Source: Rummeliibacillus pycnus_A
Lineage (GTDB): Bacteria > Bacillota > Bacilli > Bacillales_A > Planococcaceae
Reading direction: 5' to 3'
DNA: 64,000 bases
NCBI RefSeq assembly: GCF_044359855.1
Contig: NZ_CP132291.1
Coordinates: 620,001 to 684,000, forward strand
Part shown: positions 52,082 through 61,126 of the stretch, one piece after another
Position numbering within the stretch: the stretch's first letter is position 1
How the letters are laid out: every line of letters starts with the position of its first letter
Position numbers and translations under genes: made by a program
The notes under the pieces: model-generated
The model's database searches: none
What the model was told of the DNA's origin: nothing
Seen by the model: the letters and a program-made list of their open reading frames with translations, nothing else

Positions 52082-53083
52082 CTAGCAAATACGAGGTAAC
52101 ATTACACCAGATAAACGATGCAACGTTCTTTTTACCCCAAGAGGTGTTTCGATTAACAATTGACCTTTCGATGTATCCGTTATTTTACCTATACATTCAG
52201 CATCTTGACCCTCTGGTAACTGACGAATTACTTCCAGTACTTTATCTACATCATCATGTGCAACGATAATAATAGCTTTTCCTTCATTTGCTAAATAGAG
52301 TGGATCATAACCTAATAGGTCACAAGCACCACGTACTTCGTCTTTAATTGGAATGGTACTTTCTTCCAATGTAATTGTTACACCAAAGTCCTCTGCAATT
52401 TCAACAAGAGTAGTCGTTAATCCCCCCCTTGTTGGATCACGCATTATACGCACTTGTTTTGAGACAGTCGTAGCCTTTTCAAGCATCGTATTCAATGTAG
52501 CGCAGTCACTTTGTACGGAGCTTTTTATACCAAGATCTCCTCTAGAAGTTAAAATCGCAATTCCGTGATCTCCTAATGTTCCTGAGATGATAACATCATC
52601 ACCAACTTCAAAAGAAGGAACCGTTTCCATTTCTTCATTAAATACACCAATACCTGTTGTATTTATAAATACACCATCACAGCCACCACGTTCTACAACT
52701 TTTGTATCACCAGCAACTAGTGTAACGCCAGCCTTATTCGCTTCGTCTGCCATATCTTGTACAATGATTTTTAAATCTTTCAATGCGAAACCTTCTTCAA
52801 TGACAAAGCCACAAGTTAAATACAAAGGTTTTGCGCCACTTACGGCTAAATCGTTTACAGTTCCTGATACAGCAAGCTTTCCGATCGAACCACCTGGGAA
52901 GAATAACGGCTTAACGACAAAAGAATCTGTTGTGACAGCTATTTTACCTTGTTGCACAGGAATGATTGCCGCATCAAATTTAGATTCTTCATTATTCCCA
53001 AAAGCTTTTACAAAAACATCTTGTATTAATTGATGGCTTAATTCACCACCATCACCATGTGCCAAATTAATTGTTTGTGACAT
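52082..53083 (-). CDS. hypE: Hydrogenase maturation protein HypE
   Basis: 333-residue PurM-like ATPase that dehydrates the carbamoyl group on its own C-terminal cysteine to give the cyanide ligand of the NiFe site. The carboxy-terminal PRIC is present. AHGDGGELSHQLI at the start and GDTKVVERGGCDGVFINTTG in the middle are diagnostic. It begins immediately after the hypD stop (no gap). Last gene of the operon. Confidence 0.96.
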   Translation of the reverse strand: MSQTINLAHGDGGELSHQLIQDVFVKAFGNNEESKFDAAIIPVQQGKIAVTTDSFVVKPLFFPGGSIGKLAVSGTVNDLAVSGAKPLYLTCGFVIEEGFALKDLKIIVQDMADEANKAGVTLVAGDTKVVERGGCDGVFINTTGIGVFNEEMETVPSFEVGDDVIISGTLGDHGIAILTSRGDLGIKSSVQSDCATLNTMLEKATTVSKQVRIMRDPTRGGLTTTLVEIAEDFGVTITLEESTIPIKDEVRGACDLLGYDPLYLANEGKAIIIVAHDDVDKVLEVIRQLPEGQDAECIGKITDTSKGQLLIETPLGVKRTLHRLSGVMLPRIC

Positions 53084-54196
53084 TTAGCTAAGCCCCCTCA
53101 TAAATTGGTAGGCTGCAGAACAGCTACCTTCATCTGACACCATGCAAGGACCAATTGGTTTGCGAGGTGTACATGCTTTACCAAATAAAGGACATTCCTC
53201 TGGGTCAATTTTCCCTACAATAATCTCACCACAACGGCATTTTGTTTTTCTTGGCTCTTGTTGCTCAATATTAAATTTAAGCTTTGCATTAAATTGACTA
53301 TACTCTGGTTTAATATCCAAACCACTTTTAGCAATCGTACCTATGCCACGCCATGCCTCATCACATTCTTCAAAATATCGATTCATCAGATTACGAGCAG
53401 TTATATTTCCTTTTGTTGTGACAACAGATCGGTAGTCGTTAATAATTTTCGCATCGCCATCATAAGCTATTTGAACGAGCTTTTGTATACTACTTAACAG
53501 TTCAGCTGGTTCAAAGCCAGCAATCACACCCGAAATCTGATAATCATCTACTAAGAAATTGTAATTTTCTTCTCCTAAAACGATGGATACATGTCCTGGT
53601 AAAAGGAATCCATCTAAAGCAACTTCCCCTGATTGAAGTAAATATTCTAATACCGGTCTTACAAGCTTTGTTGTCATCCAAATTGAGAAATTTGTTAACT
53701 GTTTCTTCTCTGCTTCTTGCATCAATAAAGCTAAAATCGGAATAGTTGTTTCAAATCCTATGCCAAGGAAGATAATTTCCTGTTCAGGATTTTCCTCTGC
53801 AATTTTAATGGCATCAGTTGGTGCGTATAATACGCGCACATCTTTTCCTTTTGTTCTTTCTTCCATCAAGGAGTATTTTGAACCAGGAACACGCATCATA
53901 TCACCAAACGTACAAATAATTCGATTCTCCCCTTGTGATAATTCAATCATCGCGTCAATTGATTGCTGATCTGTTACACAGACAGGACAGCCAGGACCAG
54001 AAATAAGGCGTATATGCTCTTTTAATGCTTGTTTAACACCTGATTTCGCTAGTGCATGTGTGTGTGAACCGCATACTTCCATAAAAACAGGCTTTCTATG
54101 AAAACTTTGTTTGAACATTTCCGCTTTCTCTATAACCAATTCTAGCATTGGTCTAATAATTTCTGGGTTAGAGGACTGGTTTAGAATTTCGCGCAT
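53084..54196 (-). CDS. hypD: Hydrogenase maturation protein HypD
   Basis: 370-residue 4Fe-4S protein that with HypC assembles the Fe(CN)2CO unit. Signatures: MEVCGSHTHALAKSG, ISGPGCPVCVT, and the C-terminal cysteines CRCGEI, PEECPLFGKAC and PIGPCMVSDEGSCSAAY. It overlaps hypC by 29 bases; GGAGG lies within hypC, 10 bases from this ATG. Confidence 0.96.
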   Translation of the reverse strand: MREILNQSSNPEIIRPMLELVIEKAEMFKQSFHRKPVFMEVCGSHTHALAKSGVKQALKEHIRLISGPGCPVCVTDQQSIDAMIELSQGENRIICTFGDMMRVPGSKYSLMEERTKGKDVRVLYAPTDAIKIAEENPEQEIIFLGIGFETTIPILALLMQEAEKKQLTNFSIWMTTKLVRPVLEYLLQSGEVALDGFLLPGHVSIVLGEENYNFLVDDYQISGVIAGFEPAELLSSIQKLVQIAYDGDAKIINDYRSVVTTKGNITARNLMNRYFEECDEAWRGIGTIAKSGLDIKPEYSQFNAKLKFNIEQQEPRKTKCRCGEIIVGKIDPEECPLFGKACTPRKPIGPCMVSDEGSCSAAYQFMRGLS

Positions 54197-54404
54197 CTAC
54201 AAACTTCCTCCATTCTATGACACTCTCTTTTGCATATTGTTCGTCAACAATTGACATAGCTTGCCCTGCATGTACAATGACATAATCTCCTAGTTCAACT
54301 TCCGGTACAAAAATAATACCCACATCAGTTTGTGAACCCATTACATCGACTACTGCACTATATTCATGTTTTTCAATTATTTTCCCTGGTACTCCTACAC
54401 ACAT
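54168..54404 (-). CDS. hypC: Hydrogenase maturation chaperone HypC
   Basis: 78-residue HypC/HupF/HybG chaperone with the N-terminal Cys (MCVGVPGKI; Cys2 after Met removal binds iron and the large-subunit precursor). It carries the conserved GDYVIVHAGQAMSIVDE. It overlaps hypF upstream by 10 bases and hypD downstream. Confidence 0.95.
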   Translation of the reverse strand: MCVGVPGKIIEKHEYSAVVDVMGSQTDVGIIFVPEVELGDYVIVHAGQAMSIVDEQYAKESVIEWRKFVDARNSKPVL

Positions 54405-56692
54405 GGTTTTTCCTCCCTTTTTGCTGCTGCTACCATTAATTGTCCATATGATAAACCACCATCATTGCATGGAATACGCTTATGACTATAAACTTCAAAT
54501 CCTGCCACTGTTAAACATGACGTCAATCGTTCTTTTAAATATCGATTATGACAGCTACCACCGGATAAAACGACCTTATTGTTGTATTGCGGGAATTTTT
54601 CCTTCATACGGTTCATCCCGTCAACTAAAGCCTGTACAATTGTTTCATGGAAGGCTGTACTAATTGCTTCTACCGCTTTCAAGCTACTCACATCTCGGGA
54701 AATTTCAAGTAACATTCTACTAAAATCAAATACTAATTTGTTATGATCTTCTTGAATTTCATAACTATAAGAATCTACTTGTTTACCTAATTGAGCTAAT
54801 TCTGACAAACGGATTGCTGCCTCTCCATCATAAGTAGATTTCTCACAAATACCGATCATACTACTTACAGCATCAAATAATCTGCCACAAGTTCCTGCAT
54901 ACACTGTATTTAATCCTTTTTCAATCATTGCACGAAAAACGGATATCGCCTCTTTATGTGAAGGGAAGAGTTGCTCGCATATATTAAATCCTTCATCGCC
55001 TAATAATGTTAAGAGCATTCCACAAGCATTACGCCATGGTTCACGAATACAGGTCTCTCCTCCTGGTAAAGCTGTATATTTTAAATGGGCCAATCGCTGA
55101 AACTGCTTGCAATCCCCATAAAATATTTCAAATCCCCATATGTTTCCGTCCAATCCATATCCTGTTCCATCTAAAATGATAGCAAACGTTTGTTCATCGA
55201 TGCCATTCTCTGCTAAACAAGCTGCCATATGAGCATGGTGATGTTGAACTTCCATCACTTCATCAAATGAAAACTCTTTTGCTAATTCACGAGTTTGATA
55301 GTTTGGATGGTAATCAATAACACCTATTCGTTGATGTGGTTGAATCCATTTCAACAAATGCTGTAGTTCTTTTTTATAGTGATTAATCGTAAAAAGATTT
55401 TCTAAATCTCCAATGTGGGGCCCTATAAAAACTTGATGATTTCTTCCTAAAGCAAAAGTTGTTTTTTGCTGACCTCCAAATGATACGATTCCATCAACAT
55501 TCATCTTGCTGTATAAAGCATCTGGAACATAGCCACGAGATTTTCTGAAAAAATCCGTTTTATCTTGTACGATTTGAACAACAGAATCGTCAACAGGATG
55601 TACTATTTCACGATTATGTATCAAGTAGAAATCTGCTATTTCTCCGATATACTGCCTACATTCTTCATTTTTATACACAATCGGTAAACCAGAAACATTA
55701 GCACTTGTCATAACAAGTGTTTTCTCACCTGCTTCTTTTAGTAAAAGATAATGTAAAGGTGAATAAGGAAGCATAACCCCAATAGTCTTCATATTGGGCG
55801 CCACTTTTTCGGATAAATGATATTCTTTTTTCTTTTGCAAAATAACAATTGGTGCTTCTGGGCTTCTCAACAATTTTTCTTCATCAGATGAAACTTTTGC
55901 AAAACTATTTGCATGTTCAATTGAAAAACTCATCACAGCCAATGGGCGATTAGGCCGATTTTTCCTGCTTCTCAAAAGCGAGACCGCCTGATCATTATTT
56001 GCATCACAACATAAATGAAAACCACCGATTCCTTTCACTGCCATGATTTTACCTTCGTTAAGTAATTTCCCAGCAACCTGTAAAGCCTCTTCAAGTTCAG
56101 CTAAAATTCTACCATCATTACTTACTAACGTGACATAAGGACCACATTCCGGACAAGCGATTGGTTGCGCATGATGTCTCCGGTCCATCGGATTATTATA
56201 TTCCTTCTCACAGTTTGGACAAAGTTCGAAATGAGACATGGATGTATAGGGACGATCATAGGGAAGTTCATCAATGATAGTATACCGGGGTCCACACTGC
56301 GTACATGTAGTAAAGGGATAATTATATCGATGATTGTGAGGGTTATTTATTTCTGCCAGGCATTCATCACATACTCCTGCATCTACAGGAATGACCAGCT
56401 GAGATGTTCCTTCCCGTCTACTTTTAATAATAGAAAACTGCTTATAGCCTATAAAAGCTTCATTATAAACAGTCATTTGATCGATTCTAGCTAATCTTGG
56501 TGCTTTTTCTTTAATACTTTGTAAAAACAATTGGACATCAGCTGAATTTCCTTCGATATATACTTCCACACCATCCATATTATTTTGAACTGTACCCTTT
56601 AAGCCGTATTCGTTTGCAAGTTGAAAAATAAAAGGGCGAAATCCTACACCCTGAACTCTACCAACAATAGAAACTTTTACTGTTTTAAGCAT
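54395..56692 (-). CDS. hypF: Carbamoyltransferase HypF
   Basis: 765 residues in the full HypF order: acylphosphatase domain (about 1-90, GRVQGVGFRPFIFQLA), two zinc fingers (CDECLAEI ... CTQCGP and CPNCEKEY ... CPECGP), YrdC-like domain (about 200-380, AVKGIGGFHLCCDANN), and Kae1-like C-terminal domain with VQHHHAHMAACLAENG. It makes carbamoyl-AMP from carbamoyl phosphate and ATP and transfers it to HypE. It overlaps hypB by 16 bases. Confidence 0.96.
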   Translation of the reverse strand: MLKTVKVSIVGRVQGVGFRPFIFQLANEYGLKGTVQNNMDGVEVYIEGNSADVQLFLQSIKEKAPRLARIDQMTVYNEAFIGYKQFSIIKSRREGTSQLVIPVDAGVCDECLAEINNPHNHRYNYPFTTCTQCGPRYTIIDELPYDRPYTSMSHFELCPNCEKEYNNPMDRRHHAQPIACPECGPYVTLVSNDGRILAELEEALQVAGKLLNEGKIMAVKGIGGFHLCCDANNDQAVSLLRSRKNRPNRPLAVMSFSIEHANSFAKVSSDEEKLLRSPEAPIVILQKKKEYHLSEKVAPNMKTIGVMLPYSPLHYLLLKEAGEKTLVMTSANVSGLPIVYKNEECRQYIGEIADFYLIHNREIVHPVDDSVVQIVQDKTDFFRKSRGYVPDALYSKMNVDGIVSFGGQQKTTFALGRNHQVFIGPHIGDLENLFTINHYKKELQHLLKWIQPHQRIGVIDYHPNYQTRELAKEFSFDEVMEVQHHHAHMAACLAENGIDEQTFAIILDGTGYGLDGNIWGFEIFYGDCKQFQRLAHLKYTALPGGETCIREPWRNACGMLLTLLGDEGFNICEQLFPSHKEAISVFRAMIEKGLNTVYAGTCGRLFDAVSSMIGICEKSTYDGEAAIRLSELAQLGKQVDSYSYEIQEDHNKLVFDFSRMLLEISRDVSSLKAVEAISTAFHETIVQALVDGMNRMKEKFPQYNNKVVLSGGSCHNRYLKERLTSCLTVAGFEVYSHKRIPCNDGGLSYGQLMVAAAKREEKPCV

Positions 56693-57342
56693 GCTTGATA
56701 GGCCTCATTAATCCAAGAATACCAGCTTTCCATACCTTCTTGCGTTTTTGCTGACAATGGTATTAGCTTAGATTCTGGATTAATCGCTTTTAGATCTTCT
56801 TTTGCCGTATCAACATCGAAATCTAAGTATGGTAGTAAATCTACCTTATTTAAAAGGACCATTTCTGTACGCATAAACATTTGTGGGTATTTTGGAATCT
56901 TATCATTTCCTTCTGGCACACTTAGAACTGCTACTTTGTGATTTTGACCAAGGTCATATCCAGATGGGCACACCAAATTTCCTACATTTTCGATAAATAA
57001 TATATCAATTTCTTCTAATTCAAACTCAGGTAATGTTGCCACAACCATTCTTGCATCTAGATGACAACCACCATGTGTATTAATTTGAACTGCTTTTGCT
57101 CCAACTTGCCGAATACGATTAGCATCTTTTTCAGTTGCCAAATCTCCCTCAATAACACCAATTCGATATTGCTCTGATAATTTTTTTACAGTTTCTTCTA
57201 ATAGAGTAGTTTTCCCTGCACCTGGTGAACTCATTAAATTAATCACAAGTGTTTTCGTCTTGTTAAATAAGTCTCTATTATATTCTGCAGCCATATTATT
57301 ATTTGTTAATACATTCGTATTTAATTTTATTTCCAAATTCAT
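56677..57342 (-). CDS. hypB: Hydrogenase nickel incorporation GTPase HypB
   Basis: 221-residue GTPase of the SIMIBI class that inserts nickel with HypA: P-loop SSPGAGKTT (about 37-45), EGDLATEKDA, metal-site motif HGGCHLDA and NKVDLLP. The N-terminus lacks the CxxCGC or His-rich metal store found in some HypB proteins. Its start overlaps the hypA stop by one base. Confidence 0.96.
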   Translation of the reverse strand: MNLEIKLNTNVLTNNNMAAEYNRDLFNKTKTLVINLMSSPGAGKTTLLEETVKKLSEQYRIGVIEGDLATEKDANRIRQVGAKAVQINTHGGCHLDARMVVATLPEFELEEIDILFIENVGNLVCPSGYDLGQNHKVAVLSVPEGNDKIPKYPQMFMRTEMVLLNKVDLLPYLDFDVDTAKEDLKAINPESKLIPLSAKTQEGMESWYSWINEAYQACLKQ

Positions 57343-57692
57343 TACTCCCCTTCATAGGATAAAACTTGAAATGTTTCACCTGAAATTAATTTACCCGATG
57401 GCATATTACACGATGGACATATTGAAATTTTGAAATCCGGTTTGTAAACTGTTTTACAAAAAATACACTCTGACATTGCTTCTTCATGTTGAATATGAAG
57501 ACTTGCATCCTTTGTAAACAATTGTGCATTCTGTTCTTTATATACTTCAAATGCCATCTTCAACGCATCTGGCATTGCATTGCTTAACTCACCAACAATC
57601 AAATCAACTCTACTAAATTGTTTAATGCCTTTACTTTCTGCATCTTCAATAATAATGTTCAATATATCTCCCATAAGAGCCATTTCATGCAT
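57342..57692 (-). CDS. hypA: Hydrogenase nickel metallochaperone HypA
   Basis: 116-residue nickel chaperone. The nickel-binding N-terminus MHEMALM (His2) and the zinc site C76-x2-C79 and C92-x2-C95 are present. It works with HypB. The start is 14 bases from the Rieske-like gene upstream; the arrangement hypA-B-F-C-D-E follows without gaps. Confidence 0.96.
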   Translation of the reverse strand: MHEMALMGDILNIIIEDAESKGIKQFSRVDLIVGELSNAMPDALKMAFEVYKEQNAQLFTKDASLHIQHEEAMSECIFCKTVYKPDFKISICPSCNMPSGKLISGETFQVLSYEGE

Positions 57693-57706
57693 TTACATCA
57701 CCTATT

Positions 57707-58132
57707 TCAAACAGTCTTTCTTTTTCTTAAACCTACATAATAACCGTCTTCACAACTTTTTAGAGGATACTCTTGCAAGCAATTTTCTTCATTGCTTGCA
57801 AAAGAATATTCCTTTTCACAATACATACATTTACATTTTGAATCTTTCTGAAATACCGTTAATAAGTGTTCACAAGAAGGGCAAAGTCCATTAAAAACAT
57901 GTAATTTATTATTTTCATGTACGAGTATGATGGTTTGACTATCAATATACTTCTCTTCGATTTTATTTGATTCACTAACTTGATTTGTCACATGCCACCA
58001 TTGCAATTGAGACAATACATCAAATGAGCGATTCCATTTATCAATTTTATCTTCCATAATTGGTGCACAAGCATATTGAACCGTTTCAACAAGACTTTGC
58101 TTTATTTCTTTAAGAAATTCTAATCGATTCAT
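57707..58132 (-). CDS. Hydrogenase-operon protein with a Rieske-like domain and four Cys ligands
   Basis: 141-residue soluble protein between hyaD and hypA. N-terminal helical half (about 1-50), then a beta-rich half that tracks a Rieske domain: NKLHVFNGLCPSCEHLL and KCKCMYCEKEYSFASNEENC, ending EYPLKSCEDGYYVGL, like the usual CPHxGxxL, CPWHGxxF and YPVxxEDGxxxV. The two histidines are replaced by cysteine: C84-P-S-C87 and C102-M-Y-C105. It may bind a rubredoxin-like iron, zinc or an all-Cys 2Fe-2S cluster. It overlaps hyaD by 4 bases. A role in hydrogenase assembly or electron transfer is inferred; rubredoxin-like proteins occupy this place in other hydrogenase operons. Confidence 0.7.
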   Translation of the reverse strand: MNRLEFLKEIKQSLVETVQYACAPIMEDKIDKWNRSFDVLSQLQWWHVTNQVSESNKIEEKYIDSQTIILVHENNKLHVFNGLCPSCEHLLTVFQKDSKCKCMYCEKEYSFASNEENCLQEYPLKSCEDGYYVGLRKRKTV

Positions 58133-58617
58133 GCTAGATCATTCTTCCATTTGTTTATCTGTCTCTCAACTAATTGCACAAGCTCTGGTAATTTAGACTC
58201 GTTTGTTGTCGTAAGTCCAACGCTAAGCTCTAAAGAAGTTGGTTGCATGCCAATCATCACGAGATGTTTCGGAAAACGTTCTCTCAATTTTGAAGCGAGA
58301 AGGACTTCCTGAAATCCAAGTTGATGGATAGACATTTTAACACCATAGTAAGCTGGAATCTCATCACCTTGTAATTGAATAATATGTCCTCCCTCTTTAC
58401 CAGCATTGATTGCATCAAGGACCATTAAATAATCGGTATCTTCTACCACGCCTAGAAGGCTCATTCCATCCGTCGCCCCATAAACCAATTCCACCTGGTC
58501 ATCATTTCCATATAGCTTTTCTAATGGAGATAATGCATATACGCCTAAACCTTCATCTGAATATAACGTATTTCCTATTCCTAATATCGTAATTTGTTTC
58601 CGATTATTATTTGTCAT
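58129..58617 (-). CDS. hyaD: Hydrogenase maturation endopeptidase (HyaD/HybD family)
   Basis: 162-residue protease that removes the C-terminal peptide of the large subunit after nickel insertion. Nickel-sensing residues are visible as Glu in YSDEGLGVYA, Asp in VLDAINAG and His in MSIHQLGF. ATG at 58617 is preferred because GGGAG lies 6 bases upstream and MTNNNRKQITILGIGN is the normal start; the longer reading to 58656 is inside the cytochrome gene. It overlaps the hyaC stop. Confidence 0.94.
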   Translation of the reverse strand: MTNNNRKQITILGIGNTLYSDEGLGVYALSPLEKLYGNDDQVELVYGATDGMSLLGVVEDTDYLMVLDAINAGKEGGHIIQLQGDEIPAYYGVKMSIHQLGFQEVLLASKLRERFPKHLVMIGMQPTSLELSVGLTTTNESKLPELVQLVERQINKWKNDLA

Positions 58618-59392
58618 TTTGTTCTCCCGGCATGCTCTCATCTTCCGTTTTTTCATTTGAATGTTTCGTTTCTGTTTTGTATCCAGTAAAAATCGAACTC
58701 ATTGTTCCGTTCTTTACTAAATAATCTTCCCGGATGGATAAATAGACATGAACAACGACAAAAGCCATAAATGCCCATGCTACTAGATGATGCCATGAAC
58801 GAATTTCAAAACTATCACCAAATATTGCTGGTACCCATGTAAACATCCAACCTAAGAAAGACTCTGGTTGTGGCTCTACATATAGATAGAATCCAGTGAA
58901 AATCATAATGATAGAACCGCCACCAATGATAGCCCAATAACTTAATTGAGCTAACGGGTTATGTCCAACAAAATGTGGTTTTTTATTTTTCAAAAACAAA
59001 TAAAACTTAACTGTTTCCCATGTATCTTTCCAGAAAATTTTACGTATTAGATTAGACGTTGCATACTTATTACCTACAAATGTCCAATATAATCTAATCA
59101 GTAAATTCACTGTAAATAAGAAAGCTGAAAAGAAATGGATATATCTAACCCATCCCATGAGAAAACTAGATGCTTCTTCTTGTAACATTGAGGCAAAAAA
59201 TGGATCTCCAATATAAATACCTGTGATCATAAGAGCAAAAATAGCTGCTGCATTAATCCAGTGAAATATTCTTACTGGCAATTCCCACACATAAATTTTC
59301 AGAGTATCATTATTTACTTTTTCTATTTTGGGAGGGCGATTGTTTTTATATACTGACTCACTATTCTCGCCTGAATGATATGGATTTGCCAT
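58607..59392 (-). CDS. hyaC: [NiFe]-hydrogenase b-type cytochrome subunit
   Basis: 261-residue membrane diheme cytochrome b of the HyaC/HupC type, which passes electrons from the hydrogenase to menaquinone. Four helices: about 42-60, 84-104, 150-172 and 199-222. Likely heme ligands are His in VRIFHWINA, YIHFFSAF and SWHHLVAWAFMAFVVVHVY. Hydrophilic N-terminal (about 1-35) and C-terminal tails. GGAGTGAC lies before the ATG. It is 12 bases after hyaB. Confidence 0.94.
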   Translation of the reverse strand: MANPYHSGENSESVYKNNRPPKIEKVNNDTLKIYVWELPVRIFHWINAAAIFALMITGIYIGDPFFASMLQEEASSFLMGWVRYIHFFSAFLFTVNLLIRLYWTFVGNKYATSNLIRKIFWKDTWETVKFYLFLKNKKPHFVGHNPLAQLSYWAIIGGGSIIMIFTGFYLYVEPQPESFLGWMFTWVPAIFGDSFEIRSWHHLVAWAFMAFVVVHVYLSIREDYLVKNGTMSSIFTGYKTETKHSNEKTEDESMPGEQNDK

Positions 59393-59404
59393 ATGTCACT
59401 CCTC

Positions 59405-61126
59405 CTAACCAATACGAATTTCTGTTTGAATATCCGATTCTAAGTCTGTTAAGTGAACCGCACATGCTAAACAAGGGTCAAATGAATGGATGATACGAAT
59501 TATTTCTAGTGGCTGTTTTTTATTAGCGACGGGCGTACCTTTTAAAGATGCTTCATATGCGCCAATATTTCCTTTTTGATCTCTTGGTGATGCATTCCAA
59601 GTAGTTGGAACAACCGCTTGATAATCCTTTGTTTTACCGTCTTCAATAACAATCCAATGTCCAAGTGCGCCGCGTGGAGCCTCAATCCAGCCAACACCTT
59701 TAGCACTTTTTTCCCACGTTTCTGGTTCCCATTTTGATGCGTTAAATGTCACTTGGTTGCCATTTTTTATATTCGCTAATAGTTGGTCCATATCTTCACG
59801 CATCCATTTTGCTACTAATACGGATTCTAATCCTCGTGCAATGGTTCTTCCTAATGCAGATTGTAATGCAGATAAAGGTATTTTTAATTTTGCAAGTGTG
59901 TTATCTACAAGTGTTTTCACTTCTTTACGACCCAATGCATAACTAATCATGATTCGCGCTAGCGGACCTGTTTCCATCGGTTGTCCTTTATATCGTGGTG
60001 ATTTAATCCAGCTATATGCTTTATCTGTATCTAAATGATCATAAGGTGCTTCAGGACCTGTATAATTTAAATTGGTTTCACCATCAAATGGATGTAAGCC
60101 TCCATCTTGTGTTTTACCTTTGTACTCGTACCAAGAATGATCAATGAACTCTTGAACTTGTGTTGGATCTTTTAAGTCAATGTCATGGACCTTACTCAAA
60201 TCACCATTCAGAATAACACCTCGTGGCAAACGGTAACTAGAAATATCATAATGATCTTTTGGTGCAAAATCACCGTAACTTAAATAATTGTTGATTCCTC
60301 CACCATATGTCCAATCAGTATAGTAAGAACCGATGGCTAAGAGATCCGGAATATATACTTGATTTACAAATGTATTTGCTTGATCAATCAGTTGCGAAAT
60401 ATTTCCTAGTCTTTCCGCATGAATCCCATTATCACTATTGATATCTAAAGGTGTTGCCATTCCACCAACTACATAATGAGGATGAGGATTTTTTCCTCCA
60501 AGAATCGTTTGGACCTTTACAATTTCTTTTTGCCAATCAAGCGCTTCTAAATAATGGGCAACTGCCATTAAATTAACCTCTGCGGGAAGTTTATATGCCT
60601 CATGCCCCCAATAACCGTTGGCAAAAATACCAAGTTGACCGCTATCTACTAGTTTCTTAATTTTATCTTGAACTTCTTTAAAGTAACCTGGAGAAGATTT
60701 TGGCCAATCTGAAATTGATTGGGCAATTTTAGAAGTCTCTTTAGGATCTGCATCTAATGCACTCATTACATCTACCCAGTCTAGAGCATGTAAGTGATAA
60801 AAATGCACAACATGGTCATGAAGGAATACTGCAGCGTTCATAATGTTGCGAATTAAATGGGCATTTTCTGGAATTTTAATATCAAGAGCATCTTCAACCG
60901 AACGAATGGATGCTAAAGCATGTGTAGACGTGCATACACCACAAATTCGTTGCACAAAAGCCCAAACATCACGAGGGTCACGCTCTTTTACAATTACTTC
61001 AATACCTCTAACAGCTGTTCCTGAGCTGAAAGAATCTTTAATAACACCTTTATCATCAATATCAGCTTCAAGACGTAAGTGACCTTCGATTCTAGTAACC
61101 GGATCAACTACAATACGTTCTGTCAT
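59405..61126 (-). CDS. hyaB: [NiFe]-hydrogenase large subunit
   Basis: 573-residue catalytic subunit. N-terminal nickel motif RICGVC (C62, C65) and C-terminal DPCLACAVH (C552, C555, H558) hold the NiFe(CN)2CO site. Maturation should cut after H558 and remove 15 residues. MTERIVVDPVTRIEGHLRLE and the cyt-b neighbour place it in group 1 membrane-bound uptake hydrogenases. The start overlaps the small-subunit stop by 4 bases. The lack of its own signal means it rides through Tat with HyaA. Confidence 0.97.
   Translation of the reverse strand: MTERIVVDPVTRIEGHLRLEADIDDKGVIKDSFSSGTAVRGIEVIVKERDPRDVWAFVQRICGVCTSTHALASIRSVEDALDIKIPENAHLIRNIMNAAVFLHDHVVHFYHLHALDWVDVMSALDADPKETSKIAQSISDWPKSSPGYFKEVQDKIKKLVDSGQLGIFANGYWGHEAYKLPAEVNLMAVAHYLEALDWQKEIVKVQTILGGKNPHPHYVVGGMATPLDINSDNGIHAERLGNISQLIDQANTFVNQVYIPDLLAIGSYYTDWTYGGGINNYLSYGDFAPKDHYDISSYRLPRGVILNGDLSKVHDIDLKDPTQVQEFIDHSWYEYKGKTQDGGLHPFDGETNLNYTGPEAPYDHLDTDKAYSWIKSPRYKGQPMETGPLARIMISYALGRKEVKTLVDNTLAKLKIPLSALQSALGRTIARGLESVLVAKWMREDMDQLLANIKNGNQVTFNASKWEPETWEKSAKGVGWIEAPRGALGHWIVIEDGKTKDYQAVVPTTWNASPRDQKGNIGAYEASLKGTPVANKKQPLEIIRIIHSFDPCLACAVHLTDLESDIQTEIRIG

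Noticed and set aside
52587..53033. 148-residue frame antisense to hypE
   Set aside because: Low-complexity Ser/Thr/Pro translation of the complement of a certain gene.
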